From contig DAORIV010000002.1 of assembly GCA_035438705.1 (NCBI GenBank), positions 16,773-80,772 of the forward strand: 64,000 bases of DNA, given 5' to 3'. Each line of letters begins with the position of its first letter. Within the stretch, counting starts at the first letter, position 1. This DNA is from C7867-006 sp035438705 (GTDB lineage: Bacteria; Patescibacteriota; Minisyncoccia; Phycocordibacterales; DATDWN01). Shown in pieces: positions 7,528 through 16,509 of this stretch. A program made the translations under genes and the position numbers. Under the pieces are notes generated by a model that saw only the letters and a program-made list of their open reading frames with translations, made no database searches and was not told the DNA's origin.

Positions 7528-9246
7528 ATGAAAAAAATATACTTAATTTTGGCAGTTTCTTTTTTTACTTTCGGTACAAGCGCTAGTGCTTCAGATATTT
7601 CTTATTCTATAATTAATACTAATTCAACAACTACTAACAGTTTTTCATTTTCGATAAATACTATTTTAAATAGAACAACATTTGATTGTGATTTGGGTTT
7701 GTATGAGTGCAAGCAAACAAAGGAGCAGGTGAACACAAGACTAGAAGACCCGTTAAAACTAGTTACGCTAGACTTCTTAAACGAAAAAGAGATAAATAAA
7801 TCTACCTCAACTCCTACGACAGTTTCTGTATCCGGAGTAAAGAAAGATGATTTAGTTTTTGGAAATAAAGTAATTCCAAAAAACGCAAAGTTTTTGACCT
7901 ACTCTCCAGATAGAAAAAAATTATCTTATTTTCAGAGCGATGATGAGATGATCAAAACATATAAAAGTTTTATAACGGTTTTTGATGATGGAAAAACATT
8001 AGAGACGTTTGCTGCTAATGGTCCATGGGAGCTTGTCACAGATGTATATAGAATGTTTGACTATACTTCAGATAGTAAAAAGCTTGTCTATATAGATGAT
8101 AGAGATGGAAGTAGCAAACTTTACTTAGTTGACTTAGATAATGCTAAAAATTTAATTGGGGAGTCACTTATTTCAAAGAAATACACTGTACTAGATTTTG
8201 TTGTAAGTGGCGACAGTGTTTACTTCATTGCAAACAGAGAAGGTTTGTATAACTGGGGTCTTTTTGAATTAAATCTAAATACTAAAAAATTAAAAACAAT
8301 TAGTCCGAATGTAATGTATACGAACGCACTCTTGGTAGTTAATGACAATGTAATTTTTACGGAAAACAATAAAGGTCAGGGTAAAATAAAGGCATATAAT
8401 ACTAAAGAAGAGTTGGTAAAGGATTTTTCTGGCATTGTACAAGATGAAGTGGCTACTATTTCTTATAAAGTTATAAATAATAAAAATATAAGAGGTGTAT
8501 TATATTCACCCAAGAAAGAAATTGCCTTAAATAAAGCTGTAATATGGCTTCATGGTGGACCTTTTAGACAAACTGCTACTGATAGGCATTCATACGGTAG
8601 CTACGCGACTTTTGATTGGATGTTGGATGAATTGGTTAAATCAGGAGTCACTGTTTTGAAGTTGGATTATCCAGGAAGTATGGGGCAGGGCGTGGCCTAT
8701 ACAAATAGTATTGTGAAAAATGTCGGTAATGTGGATGTTAAAAATGTCTCACTAGCAATTGATTATATTAAGTCACTCGGAACAAAAGAAGTATATCTAT
8801 TTGGTAATAGTTATGGTGGGTACTTGTCAATAAAATCATTGGTGGATTTAAATTCAAAACTGTCCGGAGCTTTTGCAGTTGCTCCTGTGACTGATTGGAA
8901 AAAACTAATTGATGATGTATCTCCAACTCCTTTTGAGGTGCATTTTGGTGGAGTGTATAGTTCAAATAATAAGAATCTTTATGATAAGTCTAGTATTGTA
9001 AAGAATCTTTTAAAACTTAAGAAACCTTTGTATGTGTTTCATGGAGATTTAGATAAACAGGTTCCATTTAACCAATCTGAGTATTTATTCAAAGAGGCAT
9101 TAAAAGTGAATAAAGAAATAAAATACTATTCAATAAAAAATCAGGCGCATGTAATAAGTGGTGTGTCTCAGAATGAAGCGATATGTAATAAGTTGTTTGA
9201 GGGCATGTCGTTGTCAACAACTTCAGAAACTTGTATTTTGCAATAG
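7528..9246 (+). CDS. Secreted S9-type serine peptidase (alpha/beta hydrolase)
   Basis: A 572-residue protein with a signal peptide (MKKIYLILAVSFFTFGTSASA), here seen as a hydrophobic first 20 residues. A divergent beta-propeller-like region follows (YSPDRKKLSYF, YTSDSKKLVYIDDRDGSSK) and then a prolyl-oligopeptidase fold. The catalytic triad is visible as GNSYGGY (Ser near 428), HGDLDKQVP (Asp near 509) and NQAHVISG (His near 541). It likely trims peptides outside the cell. An ATG for the downstream acyltransferase lies 35 nt after its stop. Confidence 0.82.
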   Translation: MKKIYLILAVSFFTFGTSASASDISYSIINTNSTTTNSFSFSINTILNRTTFDCDLGLYECKQTKEQVNTRLEDPLKLVTLDFLNEKEINKSTSTPTTVSVSGVKKDDLVFGNKVIPKNAKFLTYSPDRKKLSYFQSDDEMIKTYKSFITVFDDGKTLETFAANGPWELVTDVYRMFDYTSDSKKLVYIDDRDGSSKLYLVDLDNAKNLIGESLISKKYTVLDFVVSGDSVYFIANREGLYNWGLFELNLNTKKLKTISPNVMYTNALLVVNDNVIFTENNKGQGKIKAYNTKEELVKDFSGIVQDEVATISYKVINNKNIRGVLYSPKKEIALNKAVIWLHGGPFRQTATDRHSYGSYATFDWMLDELVKSGVTVLKLDYPGSMGQGVAYTNSIVKNVGNVDVKNVSLAIDYIKSLGTKEVYLFGNSYGGYLSIKSLVDLNSKLSGAFAVAPVTDWKKLIDDVSPTPFEVHFGGVYSSNNKNLYDKSSIVKNLLKLKKPLYVFHGDLDKQVPFNQSEYLFKEALKVNKEIKYYSIKNQAHVISGVSQNEAICNKLFEGMSLSTTSETCILQ

Positions 9247-9280
9247 AAAATTTGAATGTTTTGTGCTTAAATACTTAAAT

Positions 9281-10459
9281 ATGGAACTTGGACACACAAG
9301 CATTTGGTATTACTTCATCGTAATGCCAATACTAATTCTTTTTTCAGCAATTTTCTTAAGATATATTCCATTTTATAAGAAAGTATTAACTGAAGAGGAG
9401 AAGGGAAGATTTGAAGCACTAGACGGATTGAGGGGGATACTTGCTATAAATGTCTTTTTTCAACATGCAGTCACGAGTTGGTTCTACTTTCAAACGGGCG
9501 TGTGGGAGATAGTAAATATAAGGTTCTATAGACATCTAGGGGGTGAAGCTGTAATACTTTTTCTAATTATGACCAGTTTCTTATATTGGTCCAAAATGAT
9601 TCATCAAAAAGGGGAAGTGGATGAGGGGTATTTGTATAGAAGTCGTTTTCTTCGTTTGGCTCCAATGTATGTATTTTGTGCTGCAATTATTGTTTTTTCA
9701 ATACTTATACAATCCGGCTTTGATATAGATTTTAAACAAACAGCAAAAGATATTTTGTCGTGGTTAACTCTTGGACTGATTACCACACAATCAGTAAACA
9801 ATATAAGTGTCTTGCCAGTAAATGCTGGAATACACTGGACACTTCACTTTGAGTGGCTGTTTTATTTAATGTTACCAATTTTGGCTATATTCTTACGAAG
9901 TAAAAAAATGTTGGTTATGGCATTACCACTAGCCTTCTATGCTCTGTCATCTTCAGATAGAGGTTACTGGGCAATATTTTTCTTTGGAATAATTGCTGCA
10001 CATATATACAACAAGTATCCAACTTTTTCTATTTACAAAAAAAGAGTATCTTCCATCCTGCCTATTTTGGGTATAGTTTTAGTTTATTTTATGAACTATA
10101 AACCATATTCTTTTTCACAATATATCGTATCGATGTTTATTTTCTTAAGTTTTGTATACGGTGCAGATTTATGGGGATTTTTGAAAACATATGTTGCGAA
10201 GTTTTTGGGGACACTAAGTTATAGTATTTACCTTATACATGGAATAGTTCTTTTTGGAGTATTAAATTCTGTGGACTATTTCTACCCAATAGTTAATACG
10301 ACTCCGATTCAGTTCTGGTCACTTATAACTCTAAGTGGACTTTTGACAGTCGTCGTTTCCTCAATAACATATAGATTTATAGAATATCCTTTTATAAAAA
10401 TGATAAAAACCTCTAAAGGGGAGACACCAATGGTGACTATTACCGAAAAAGTAATGTAG
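9281..10459 (+). CDS. Membrane acyltransferase (acyltransferase 3 family)
   Basis: A 392-residue multi-pass protein with about ten hydrophobic segments. It carries the family motifs FEALDGLRGILAINVFFQHA (R and H of the active region) and TLHFEWLFYLMLP. Relatives O-acylate surface polysaccharides or peptidoglycan, taking acyl groups across the membrane. The ATG at 9281 is chosen because homology starts just after it; upstream in-frame ATGs lie within the peptidase gene. Co-directional with the peptidase, so probably one surface-modification transcript. Confidence 0.85.
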   Translation: MELGHTSIWYYFIVMPILILFSAIFLRYIPFYKKVLTEEEKGRFEALDGLRGILAINVFFQHAVTSWFYFQTGVWEIVNIRFYRHLGGEAVILFLIMTSFLYWSKMIHQKGEVDEGYLYRSRFLRLAPMYVFCAAIIVFSILIQSGFDIDFKQTAKDILSWLTLGLITTQSVNNISVLPVNAGIHWTLHFEWLFYLMLPILAIFLRSKKMLVMALPLAFYALSSSDRGYWAIFFFGIIAAHIYNKYPTFSIYKKRVSSILPILGIVLVYFMNYKPYSFSQYIVSMFIFLSFVYGADLWGFLKTYVAKFLGTLSYSIYLIHGIVLFGVLNSVDYFYPIVNTTPIQFWSLITLSGLLTVVVSSITYRFIEYPFIKMIKTSKGETPMVTITEKVM

Positions 10460-10506
10460 ATCCATTTCTTGCCAAAACGGGGGGTTTTTGGTAGAGTATC
10501 CTAGCA

Positions 10507-10770
10507 ATGAAAAAAGACATACATCCAAAAAACTATAGACCAGTACTATTCATAGACAACTCAAACGGAGCTGAGTTCGTTATTTCGTCTACAGTAAATA
10601 CTGAAGAAAAAGGTAAGGCAAAAGACGGCAAGGAATATCCTATATACAGACTTGAAATTTCAAGTGCTTCCCACCCTTTTTATACTGGAAATGAGAAGAT
10701 TCTAGATAGTGCTGGAAGAGTAGAGAGATTTAAGAACAAGGTTTCAAAGGCAAAAAATATAAAAAAATAA
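10507..10770 (+). CDS. rpmE2: 50S ribosomal protein bL31 (type B)
   Basis: An 87-residue bL31 with the start MKKDIHPKNYRPVLFIDNSNG, shown as KDIHPKNYRPVLF, and SSASHPFYTGNEKILDSAGRVERF, shown as SHPFYTGNEKILD. It lacks the zinc-binding cysteines of type A, so it is the zinc-independent form. A hairpin and TATCCT box precede the ATG closely. Family C element C1 starts at the stop codon. Confidence 0.92.
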   Translation: MKKDIHPKNYRPVLFIDNSNGAEFVISSTVNTEEKGKAKDGKEYPIYRLEISSASHPFYTGNEKILDSAGRVERFKNKVSKAKNIKK

Positions 10771-10862
10771 CCTCGCTTGCGTTGTTGGACTTCATAATTT
10801 GATTGTCAATGTACTATCTGTACACCTCCAATCAAATTCCTTGTCCGCCTAGCATTCGAGGC
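10771..10862 (+). repeat. Structured element family C, copy 1
   Basis: A core of TCAA, TGTAC-TATCT-GTACA and CCTC sits on the 10-bp stem AATTTGATTG/CAATCAAATT (10796-10805/10829-10838). The outer arms CCTCG/CGAGG are followed by T-rich sequence, so this copy could also end transcription of bL31. Other copies are at 21190-21296, 33462-33586 and 54937-55062. Confidence 0.7.
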
Positions 10863-10918
10863 TATTTTTTTTAATTTTTTATTTTCATTTACATATTCTG
10901 ATATAATTAAATAACACA

Positions 10919-11896
10919 ATGGATTTAGAAAAATTTTCAAACAATCAAAAAACCTCTTACTTGGCAGAAAGTTATAAAAGGTTGGAAAAAGAGGAGGAAG
11001 CTACCAGAAAAATGATAGAAACTGATCCTGCTTTGGCAGAGCTGGCGAAAAGCGAGTTGGAGTCTTTGGTGTTGCAAAAAAGTGAAATACTAAAACAGAT
11101 GGAAGAGATAATAAAGGAAGAAGAAAAAGAAGAGGAGTTTCCTAATGAAATTATTTTAGAAGTTCGTGCTGGTGCTGGTGGGGAAGAAGCTTCACTTTTT
11201 GCAGAAGAGTTGGCAAAAATGTATACAACTTATTCAAAAAACCAAGGCTGGTCTGTTTTTGCCATAGATGAGTCCTTGTCTAGTACTGGGGGTTATAAAG
11301 AAGCCTCTTTTGAAATAAGAGGTAAGGGCGTCTATAAAGCACTTAGGTTTGAAACTGGGGTTCACAGAGTACAGAGAGTTCCAGCAACTGAGAAAAATGG
11401 AAGAGTGCATACATCCACAGCAACAGTGGCAGTTTTGCCAGTTAGAAAAAGAACAACAATAGTCATATCACCTTCAGATCTAGAAATAGAAACTAGTCGT
11501 TCGGGTGGGGCTGGAGGACAAAACGTAAACAAAGTAGAAACAGCAGTTAGAATAATACACAAACCAACTGGTTTAGATGTTCGTTCAACAGCCGAAAGAA
11601 GTCAGTTAAAAAACAGAGAGAGAGCAATGTCTATTTTGACTGCAAAGCTTCAAATGTTAAAAGATGAAGAAGAAGCGGCGAAATATTCATCTGATAGAAA
11701 GCTACAGGTTGGTACTGCAGATAGGTCTGAGAAAATAAGAACATACAATATTTTGCAGGATAGAATAACAGACCATAGAATTAAGCAGTCTTGGCATAAT
11801 ATTGAGAAGATACTGGCTGGGGAAATAGAGCCAGTGGTGGAAGCGATGGTCAATTTTACTGGAGAAGTGGGGGAAATGGTAGAAGATGTAGATTAA
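10919..11896 (+). CDS. prfA: Peptide chain release factor 1
   Basis: A 325-residue class I release factor that reads UAA and UAG and triggers peptidyl-tRNA hydrolysis. The GGQ motif lies in SGGAGGQNVNKVETAVR near residue 200. The N-terminal helical domain is shorter than usual, which explains the reduced length (about 355 typically). TATAAT at 10902-10907 gives a very short leader. A hairpin terminator follows. Confidence 0.93.
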   Translation: MDLEKFSNNQKTSYLAESYKRLEKEEEATRKMIETDPALAELAKSELESLVLQKSEILKQMEEIIKEEEKEEEFPNEIILEVRAGAGGEEASLFAEELAKMYTTYSKNQGWSVFAIDESLSSTGGYKEASFEIRGKGVYKALRFETGVHRVQRVPATEKNGRVHTSTATVAVLPVRKRTTIVISPSDLEIETSRSGGAGGQNVNKVETAVRIIHKPTGLDVRSTAERSQLKNRERAMSILTAKLQMLKDEEEAAKYSSDRKLQVGTADRSEKIRTYNILQDRITDHRIKQSWHNIEKILAGEIEPVVEAMVNFTGEVGEMVEDVD

Positions 11897-11907
11897 TGTA
11901 CAGTCTG

Positions 11908-11940
11908 CCCCTTAAGGTTGCAAATAAGGGGTGTTTCTGT
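11908..11940 (+). terminator. Terminator of prfA
   Basis: CCCCTTA pairs with TAAGGGG over a 10-nt loop, followed by T-rich sequence. Confidence 0.75.
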
Positions 11941-11957
11941 TAAGATAATCCCCACGT

Positions 11958-12674
11958 ATGACAAAAACAGATAATTCTTCAAATAGTGGAAATGGCGTAG
12001 TTGACGCTCTATTTTCTGCTGGAGCTCACTTCGGTTTCATAAAATCTAGAAGACACCCAAGTGCAAAACCATTTATTTTTGGTGTTAAAAACAATATAGA
12101 AATATTTGATCTTGAAAAAACAAAAGATTCTTTAAAGGAGGCTTTGGATTATGTTTCAGAACTAGGTTCAAGAAACGCTTCAATTCTTTTTGTAAGTGGT
12201 AAAAGTGAAGCAAAGGCTGCTATAACAGCTGGAGCAGAGAGTATAAACATGCCATATGTTGCTGGAAGATTTATTGGTGGGACTTTAACTAACTTTCCTG
12301 AAATTAAAAAAAGAGTAGAAAAACTTGAGTCATGGATATCACAGAAAGAAAAAGGTGAGCTTGTTAAATACACTAAAAAAGAGAGACTATTGATTGATAG
12401 AGAGATTGAAAAGCTAAGAACATTCTTTTTCGGTCTTTCAGTTATGAAGAGACTTCCAGAAGCTATTTTTATAGTAGACAGTAAAAAGGAACACATTGCT
12501 CTTAAAGAAGCAAAAACTATGGGAATCCCAGTTATTGCTCTTTGTGGAACAGACAACAATCTAAACGATGTAGAATATGCTATACCTGGCAATGATTCAT
12601 CTAGAACAAGTATAGAGTTTTTCATAAAACAAATTGTTGATAGTTACAAGAACGGACAACTAAAAAAAGCTTAA
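11958..12674 (+). CDS. rpsB: 30S ribosomal protein uS2
   Basis: A 238-residue uS2. Typical segments are AGAHFGFIKSRRHPSAKPFIFG, shown here as GAHFGFIKSRRHP, then ILFVSGKSEAK, YVAGRFIGGTLTNF and IPVIALCGTDNNLNDVEYAIPGND in its final part. It bridges head and body of the small subunit. A GATAAT box 8 nt before the ATG suggests a leaderless or very short leader. It precedes tsf, the usual partner. Confidence 0.95.
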   Translation: MTKTDNSSNSGNGVVDALFSAGAHFGFIKSRRHPSAKPFIFGVKNNIEIFDLEKTKDSLKEALDYVSELGSRNASILFVSGKSEAKAAITAGAESINMPYVAGRFIGGTLTNFPEIKKRVEKLESWISQKEKGELVKYTKKERLLIDREIEKLRTFFFGLSVMKRLPEAIFIVDSKKEHIALKEAKTMGIPVIALCGTDNNLNDVEYAIPGNDSSRTSIEFFIKQIVDSYKNGQLKKA

Positions 12675-12727
12675 TTCTGCTTTTTACAACTTGATTCGTT
12701 CCCTATAATTAGTTATTCTTAATACAT

Positions 12728-13219
12728 ATGGAAATTACAACAGAGTTAGTAAAGGAGCTTAGAGACAAAACAGGTGTTTCTGTCATGCAATGTAAAAAAG
12801 CATTGGAAGAGACAGGTGGTGATATCGAAAAAGCTACTGCAATCTTACTAGAAAAAAGTGCAGAAATTGCTAATAAAAAAAGTGATAGAACTTTAGGAGC
12901 TGGTTTTATAGCTACATATGTTCATGCTACAGGTAACGCTGGTGCTATGCTTGAATTATTGTGTGAGACAGATTTCGTTGCCAAAAATGATGAATTTAAG
13001 GCTTTAGCTAGAGATATAGCTATGCAAGTTACTGCTACTAACCCAGCATATGTTAAACCTGAGGATGTTAAAGAAGGTGAGGAGGCTGAAGCATTACTCT
13101 CTCAAGCTTTTATAAAAAATCCAGAAATGACTGTTAAGAATCTACTTGAATCAGCTACACAAAAATTCGGTGAAAAAATCGAGATATCTAGATTTGTTAG
13201 ATATTCTGTAGGAGAATAA
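12728..13219 (+). CDS. tsf: Elongation factor Ts (short form)
   Basis: A 163-residue nucleotide-exchange factor for EF-Tu. The UBA-like N-terminus (LVKELRDKTGVSVMQCKKAL) and the core TDFVAKNDEFKALARDIAMQV are intact. The second half of the dimerisation region found in the 280-residue E. coli protein is missing, as in other minimal bacteria. TATAAT at 12704-12709 gives a promoter separate from rpsB. Confidence 0.93.
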   Translation: MEITTELVKELRDKTGVSVMQCKKALEETGGDIEKATAILLEKSAEIANKKSDRTLGAGFIATYVHATGNAGAMLELLCETDFVAKNDEFKALARDIAMQVTATNPAYVKPEDVKEGEEAEALLSQAFIKNPEMTVKNLLESATQKFGEKIEISRFVRYSVGE

Positions 13220-13233
13220 TTTTCCACAATTTT

Positions 13234-13587
13234 ATGACAACTATAATATTTATAGTTTCTTTTATAGCCCTTGTTTCACTTGTACTTTTTAGGGTTATAG
13301 AGAATAAATTTAATTTTGGTTTTTTGGTTAATTTCTATAAAAAGGGAGACGATTTTATTGAATCATCGATCTCATATTTTCTATTAAGATACAATTACTT
13401 TAAGAAAGTTGGACAGATTTTCTTTTTTGAGTTTATACCATCACTTGTTTATGAGTTTTTGGTTAAATCTAAAGACTATGTAGCAAAGAGATACTACAAC
13501 CAGGCTAACGAGTTTCGAGGCAGAAGAATGCTGAGAAATGATGGTTCCGTGTCTGCGTTTCTAGAACAACTTTCCGGAGATAAATAG
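13234..13587 (+). CDS. Hypothetical membrane-anchored protein
   Basis: A 117-residue protein with one N-terminal transmembrane segment (TIIFIVSFIALVSLVLF) and an aromatic, basic remainder. No family recognised. It lies 14 nt after tsf on the same strand, so it is probably co-transcribed with tsf and ends before tRNA-Thr. Confidence 0.6.
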   Translation: MTTIIFIVSFIALVSLVLFRVIENKFNFGFLVNFYKKGDDFIESSISYFLLRYNYFKKVGQIFFFEFIPSLVYEFLVKSKDYVAKRYYNQANEFRGRRMLRNDGSVSAFLEQLSGDK

Positions 13588-13625
13588 TTGAAAAAAATAG
13601 AAAGTAGTGATAGATTAGTAGAGTT

Positions 13626-13701
13626 GCCACCTTAGCTCAGTTGGTAGAGCAGCTGTTTTGTAAACAGCAGGTCGTCAGTTCAAGCCTGACAGGTGGCTCC
13701 A
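13626..13701 (+). tRNA. tRNA-Thr (anticodon UGU)
   Basis: A full cloverleaf: acceptor GCCACCT/AGGTGGC, D-arm GCTCAGTTGGTAGAGC, anticodon stem CTGTT/AACAG with loop TTTGTAA, T-loop TTCAAGC, and a genome-encoded CCA at 13699-13701. UGU reads threonine ACN codons. Confidence 0.97.
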
Positions 13702-13703
13702 AT

Positions 13704-13733
13704 AAAAAATCCCTCATACAGAGGGATTTTATT
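13704..13733. terminator. Hairpin terminator between tRNA-Thr and the minus-strand operon
   Basis: AATCCCTC-ATACA-GAGGGATT with A and T runs on the two sides, usable in both directions. Confidence 0.85.
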
Positions 13734-14421
13734 ATTGTTGTTTAGTACTAGTTGCCTTTTGGTTCTGTGCTTTTACTTTTGCCAATTCAGGAATTATTTT
13801 TTCAATTTCTTCGATATTTTTGAATCCATAGTAAACCTTTCCTTTTATTACCAACGCAGGGAGCTCATTTTTAACTTTGTTAATAGATATAAGTGTTTTA
13901 ACAGCAGACATGTCCATATCGTAGTCAAAAGAGTAAACTCGTAGATCAGGGTAGGTTTCTCTAAGTCTTGTAAGTACGTAGCCCTCTCTTTCACAATCTT
14001 TACAACTGTCACTATTTGAATAGAAGTATATTATTGATAATGGAGTTTTTTTACATTTTTCACTAATTTTATTCATGAGTAGGTAGTCTTTTATTTCAAG
14101 TAGAGAATAGTACTTTTTAAGAGTTTGAACCTCTGGGTCGTCTACTCCTCGCTCATTTTCTGTGTATGAGAGTTTTGCTTCAAGATTCGATAGTTCTGTG
14201 GATAGAGAACCAGTGCCTACGTCTTCACAACTAGATTCCTCAAGTAGTGAAAACTGAGTTTCAGAGGAAAGAATATCTATAGATATTTTATCTTGAATAT
14301 TTCTAATTTCTTCTATCTTTTTTTGTCCAAAATAGTTGGATAGATAAATAGCCGTTCCAAAAATAATTGAAGTAATAAGAAAAGAGAATATGTATTTTTT
14401 ATAGTCTACGCTTTTATTCAT
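13732..14421 (-). CDS. Membrane-anchored thioredoxin-like protein
   Basis: A 229-residue protein with an N-terminal transmembrane helix (YIFSFLITSIIFGTAIYL), a helical stalk containing one cysteine, and a C-terminal thioredoxin-like fold. The likely redox motif is CKDC in IIYFYSNSDSCKDCEREG. The cis-proline position is ELPALVIKGKVYYGF. It probably faces outward and acts on disulphides, but the acidic CKDC centre is unusual and the substrate is unknown. It is 9 nt downstream of the GT2 gene in the same operon. Confidence 0.65.
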   Translation of the reverse strand: MNKSVDYKKYIFSFLITSIIFGTAIYLSNYFGQKKIEEIRNIQDKISIDILSSETQFSLLEESSCEDVGTGSLSTELSNLEAKLSYTENERGVDDPEVQTLKKYYSLLEIKDYLLMNKISEKCKKTPLSIIYFYSNSDSCKDCEREGYVLTRLRETYPDLRVYSFDYDMDMSAVKTLISINKVKNELPALVIKGKVYYGFKNIEEIEKIIPELAKVKAQNQKATSTKQQ

Positions 14422-14430
14422 TTTTTTAGA

Positions 14431-15711
14431 TTATCTCCAAGTGGTTCTTACTCCTAATGCAGCATTCCAAGCTGCCTTTCCTATCCACAGTGGAGCTATA
14501 AACATATACAAAGATAGGTAATAAATCAAATCCATACCAAAGTTTATTTTACCCTCAGACATTTTTTTTGAAGCAAGTATCATTGAGATTGAACCCAGAG
14601 CTACCACCAAACTAACTAGTGCGATTAGTTCTGTATTTATATAAAACAGATCAAAAGTAGGAAGTTTAAAACTAGGGTTGATTCCAACTGTCTGTATTCT
14701 AATAATTTGGTCAACCAAACCTTGTGTAAGGCTGTATATTGAAACAATAGATACGTACAAAACTGATATGATAGATATGCAGGCCATAGGAAGTATGAGC
14801 ATTCCTACGTTTCCATATTTTCTATTGAATATCATATCTCGATAGTCAAAAGCATTTTTTATAAAACCATGTGACCACCTTACTCTTTGTTTTAAAAGTT
14901 TCGGTAGGGTCTTGGGAGGTACAGTGTAAACATAAGCATTATGTGCGTGAGCTATTTTAAATCCATTTTTCTGCATTCTTAGGGCAATTTCTATGTCTTC
15001 ACATTGGTGAGCGTGTTTGTATGGGCCAAGTTTTTCAAAAACTTCTTTTCTGAATATGGAGAATGGTCCAGGAGTAATATATATTGCATCCATGTAGTGG
15101 TAAAGTTTTCTGGTAAATATACCAAAGCCATATTCAACTTTCTGAAGTAGTTGTAAGACAGAAGTCGGCTTCCAAAGAAGTATAGAAGGAGCAACAGCCA
15201 TAGTTTCTTTATCTTCAAAGTAAAGAGCAACTTTTTTCATACTATCTTTGTGTACATATGAATCAGCATCTAGGCATCCGATAAGTTCAGTATCCATTTT
15301 TGATATCGCATAATTAAGTGCGGTATGTTTACCGCCGTTTTCTTTTCTATGAAGTAATACTTGAGGGTTGTTTTTAAAACTTTGTACCACAGACCAGGTA
15401 TTATCTGTTGAACCATCATCTACAACCATTACTTTCAGTTTGTTTTTTGGGTAGTCTAGTTTAAGTATGGAGTGTATTGTCCCCGAAACCGTCTTTTCTT
15501 CGTTCCAACAAGGCACAACTATTGTTACAGAAGGGTAGTATTTTAGTTTTACATTGTTTTGAGCTTCTTTTTCTTTTTTTATTCCATTTCTATTCTCAAA
15601 ATAAGTTATAAGCAAAAAAATCTCAAAGTTAAGTGAGGCAAATAGGAATATATATGTTATTAAATGGTTTATATCTGGCATATCTGGACTTGTGACGTGT
15701 TTTGTAGTCAT
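14431..15711 (-). CDS. Membrane glycosyltransferase family 2
   Basis: About 426 residues. After an N-terminal membrane segment comes a GT2 catalytic domain with VTIVVPCWNEEKTV, VVDDGSTDNT, GCLDADSYV (metal-binding DxD) and RMQKNGF. The acceptor-binding motif is QRVRW in KLLKQRVRWSHGF. Three or four C-terminal membrane helices follow. This architecture fits processive synthases of the BcsA/HasA/IcaA type, so an exopolysaccharide product is plausible. The start is uncertain: the ATG at 15711 directly abuts a TATTAT box, and the next in-frame ATG lies 30 nt on. Confidence 0.85.
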   Translation of the reverse strand: MTTKHVTSPDMPDINHLITYIFLFASLNFEIFLLITYFENRNGIKKEKEAQNNVKLKYYPSVTIVVPCWNEEKTVSGTIHSILKLDYPKNKLKVMVVDDGSTDNTWSVVQSFKNNPQVLLHRKENGGKHTALNYAISKMDTELIGCLDADSYVHKDSMKKVALYFEDKETMAVAPSILLWKPTSVLQLLQKVEYGFGIFTRKLYHYMDAIYITPGPFSIFRKEVFEKLGPYKHAHQCEDIEIALRMQKNGFKIAHAHNAYVYTVPPKTLPKLLKQRVRWSHGFIKNAFDYRDMIFNRKYGNVGMLILPMACISIISVLYVSIVSIYSLTQGLVDQIIRIQTVGINPSFKLPTFDLFYINTELIALVSLVVALGSISMILASKKMSEGKINFGMDLIYYLSLYMFIAPLWIGKAAWNAALGVRTTWR

Positions 15712-15763
15712 ATAATACACTTTTTCTGGATGTTTTTCAATGTTTGGGCTACAATGATGAAAT

Positions 15764-16504
15764 ATGGAAAAGAATGATGGAAACTCTGGGCATATCCACC
15801 CACTAACTCTTGTTTTGAAAGATATAAATAGAATCTTTACAGAAATGGGTTTCAGTATTGCAGGTGGCCCAGAAATTGAAACAGAATTCTATAATTTCGA
15901 TACTTTAAACATCCCGGAACATCATCCAGCTCGAGATATGTGGGATACCTTTTGGCTTAAACCTCTTAACGCACGTAAACTTTTGCGTACTCATACTTCT
16001 CCAGTACAAGTTCGCTTCATGGAAGCGAATAAACCACCTATAAAAATTATTGCGCCAGGAAAAGTGTTTCGACATGAGGCAACAGATGCTACCCATGAAG
16101 CACAGTTTTACCAATTAGAAGGTTTGGTGGTCGGAGAGAATATTTCTATTGCAAATCTAAAGTGGACACTGGAAGAATTTTTTGAAAAACTTTTTAATAA
16201 GAAAACTTCTGTAAGACTTAGACCAAGTTACTTTCCATTCGTTGAGCCTGGAGTAGAAATTGATATGCAATGTTTCAAATGTGGAGGTGATGGATGTAAT
16301 GTTTGTAAGGGAACAGGTTATATAGAAATAATGGGAGCAGGTCTAGTACATCCAAAGGTTTTGGAAAGTAGTGGAATAGATAGTAAAAAATATTCTGGTT
16401 TTGCTTTTGGTTGCGGAGTGGATAGGCTAGTTATGCTTAAATACGGTGTAGATGACGTAAGACTTTTGTACCAAGGAGATCTTCGACTGATAAATCAATT
16501 CTAA
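15764..16504 (+). CDS. pheS: Phenylalanyl-tRNA synthetase alpha chain (minimal)
   Basis: A 246-residue catalytic subunit that charges tRNA-Phe. The class II core is intact: GPEIETEFYNFDTLN, RTHTSPVQVRFM, GKVFRHEATDATHEAQFYQ and FGCGVDRLVMLKYG (motif 3). The N-terminal coiled coil that contacts tRNA in the usual 340-residue protein is missing. A CFKCGGDGCNVCKGTG segment forms a four-cysteine zinc-knuckle-like insertion. TACAAT at 15750-15755 lies 8 nt before the ATG. It is followed by pheT after 5 nt. Confidence 0.94.
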   Translation: MEKNDGNSGHIHPLTLVLKDINRIFTEMGFSIAGGPEIETEFYNFDTLNIPEHHPARDMWDTFWLKPLNARKLLRTHTSPVQVRFMEANKPPIKIIAPGKVFRHEATDATHEAQFYQLEGLVVGENISIANLKWTLEEFFEKLFNKKTSVRLRPSYFPFVEPGVEIDMQCFKCGGDGCNVCKGTGYIEIMGAGLVHPKVLESSGIDSKKYSGFAFGCGVDRLVMLKYGVDDVRLLYQGDLRLINQF

Positions 16505-16509
16505 AATTT

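Noticed and set aside
8768..8965. Small antisense frame inside the S9 peptidase gene
   Set aside because: No start signals, and it overlaps the conserved catalytic region on the other strand.
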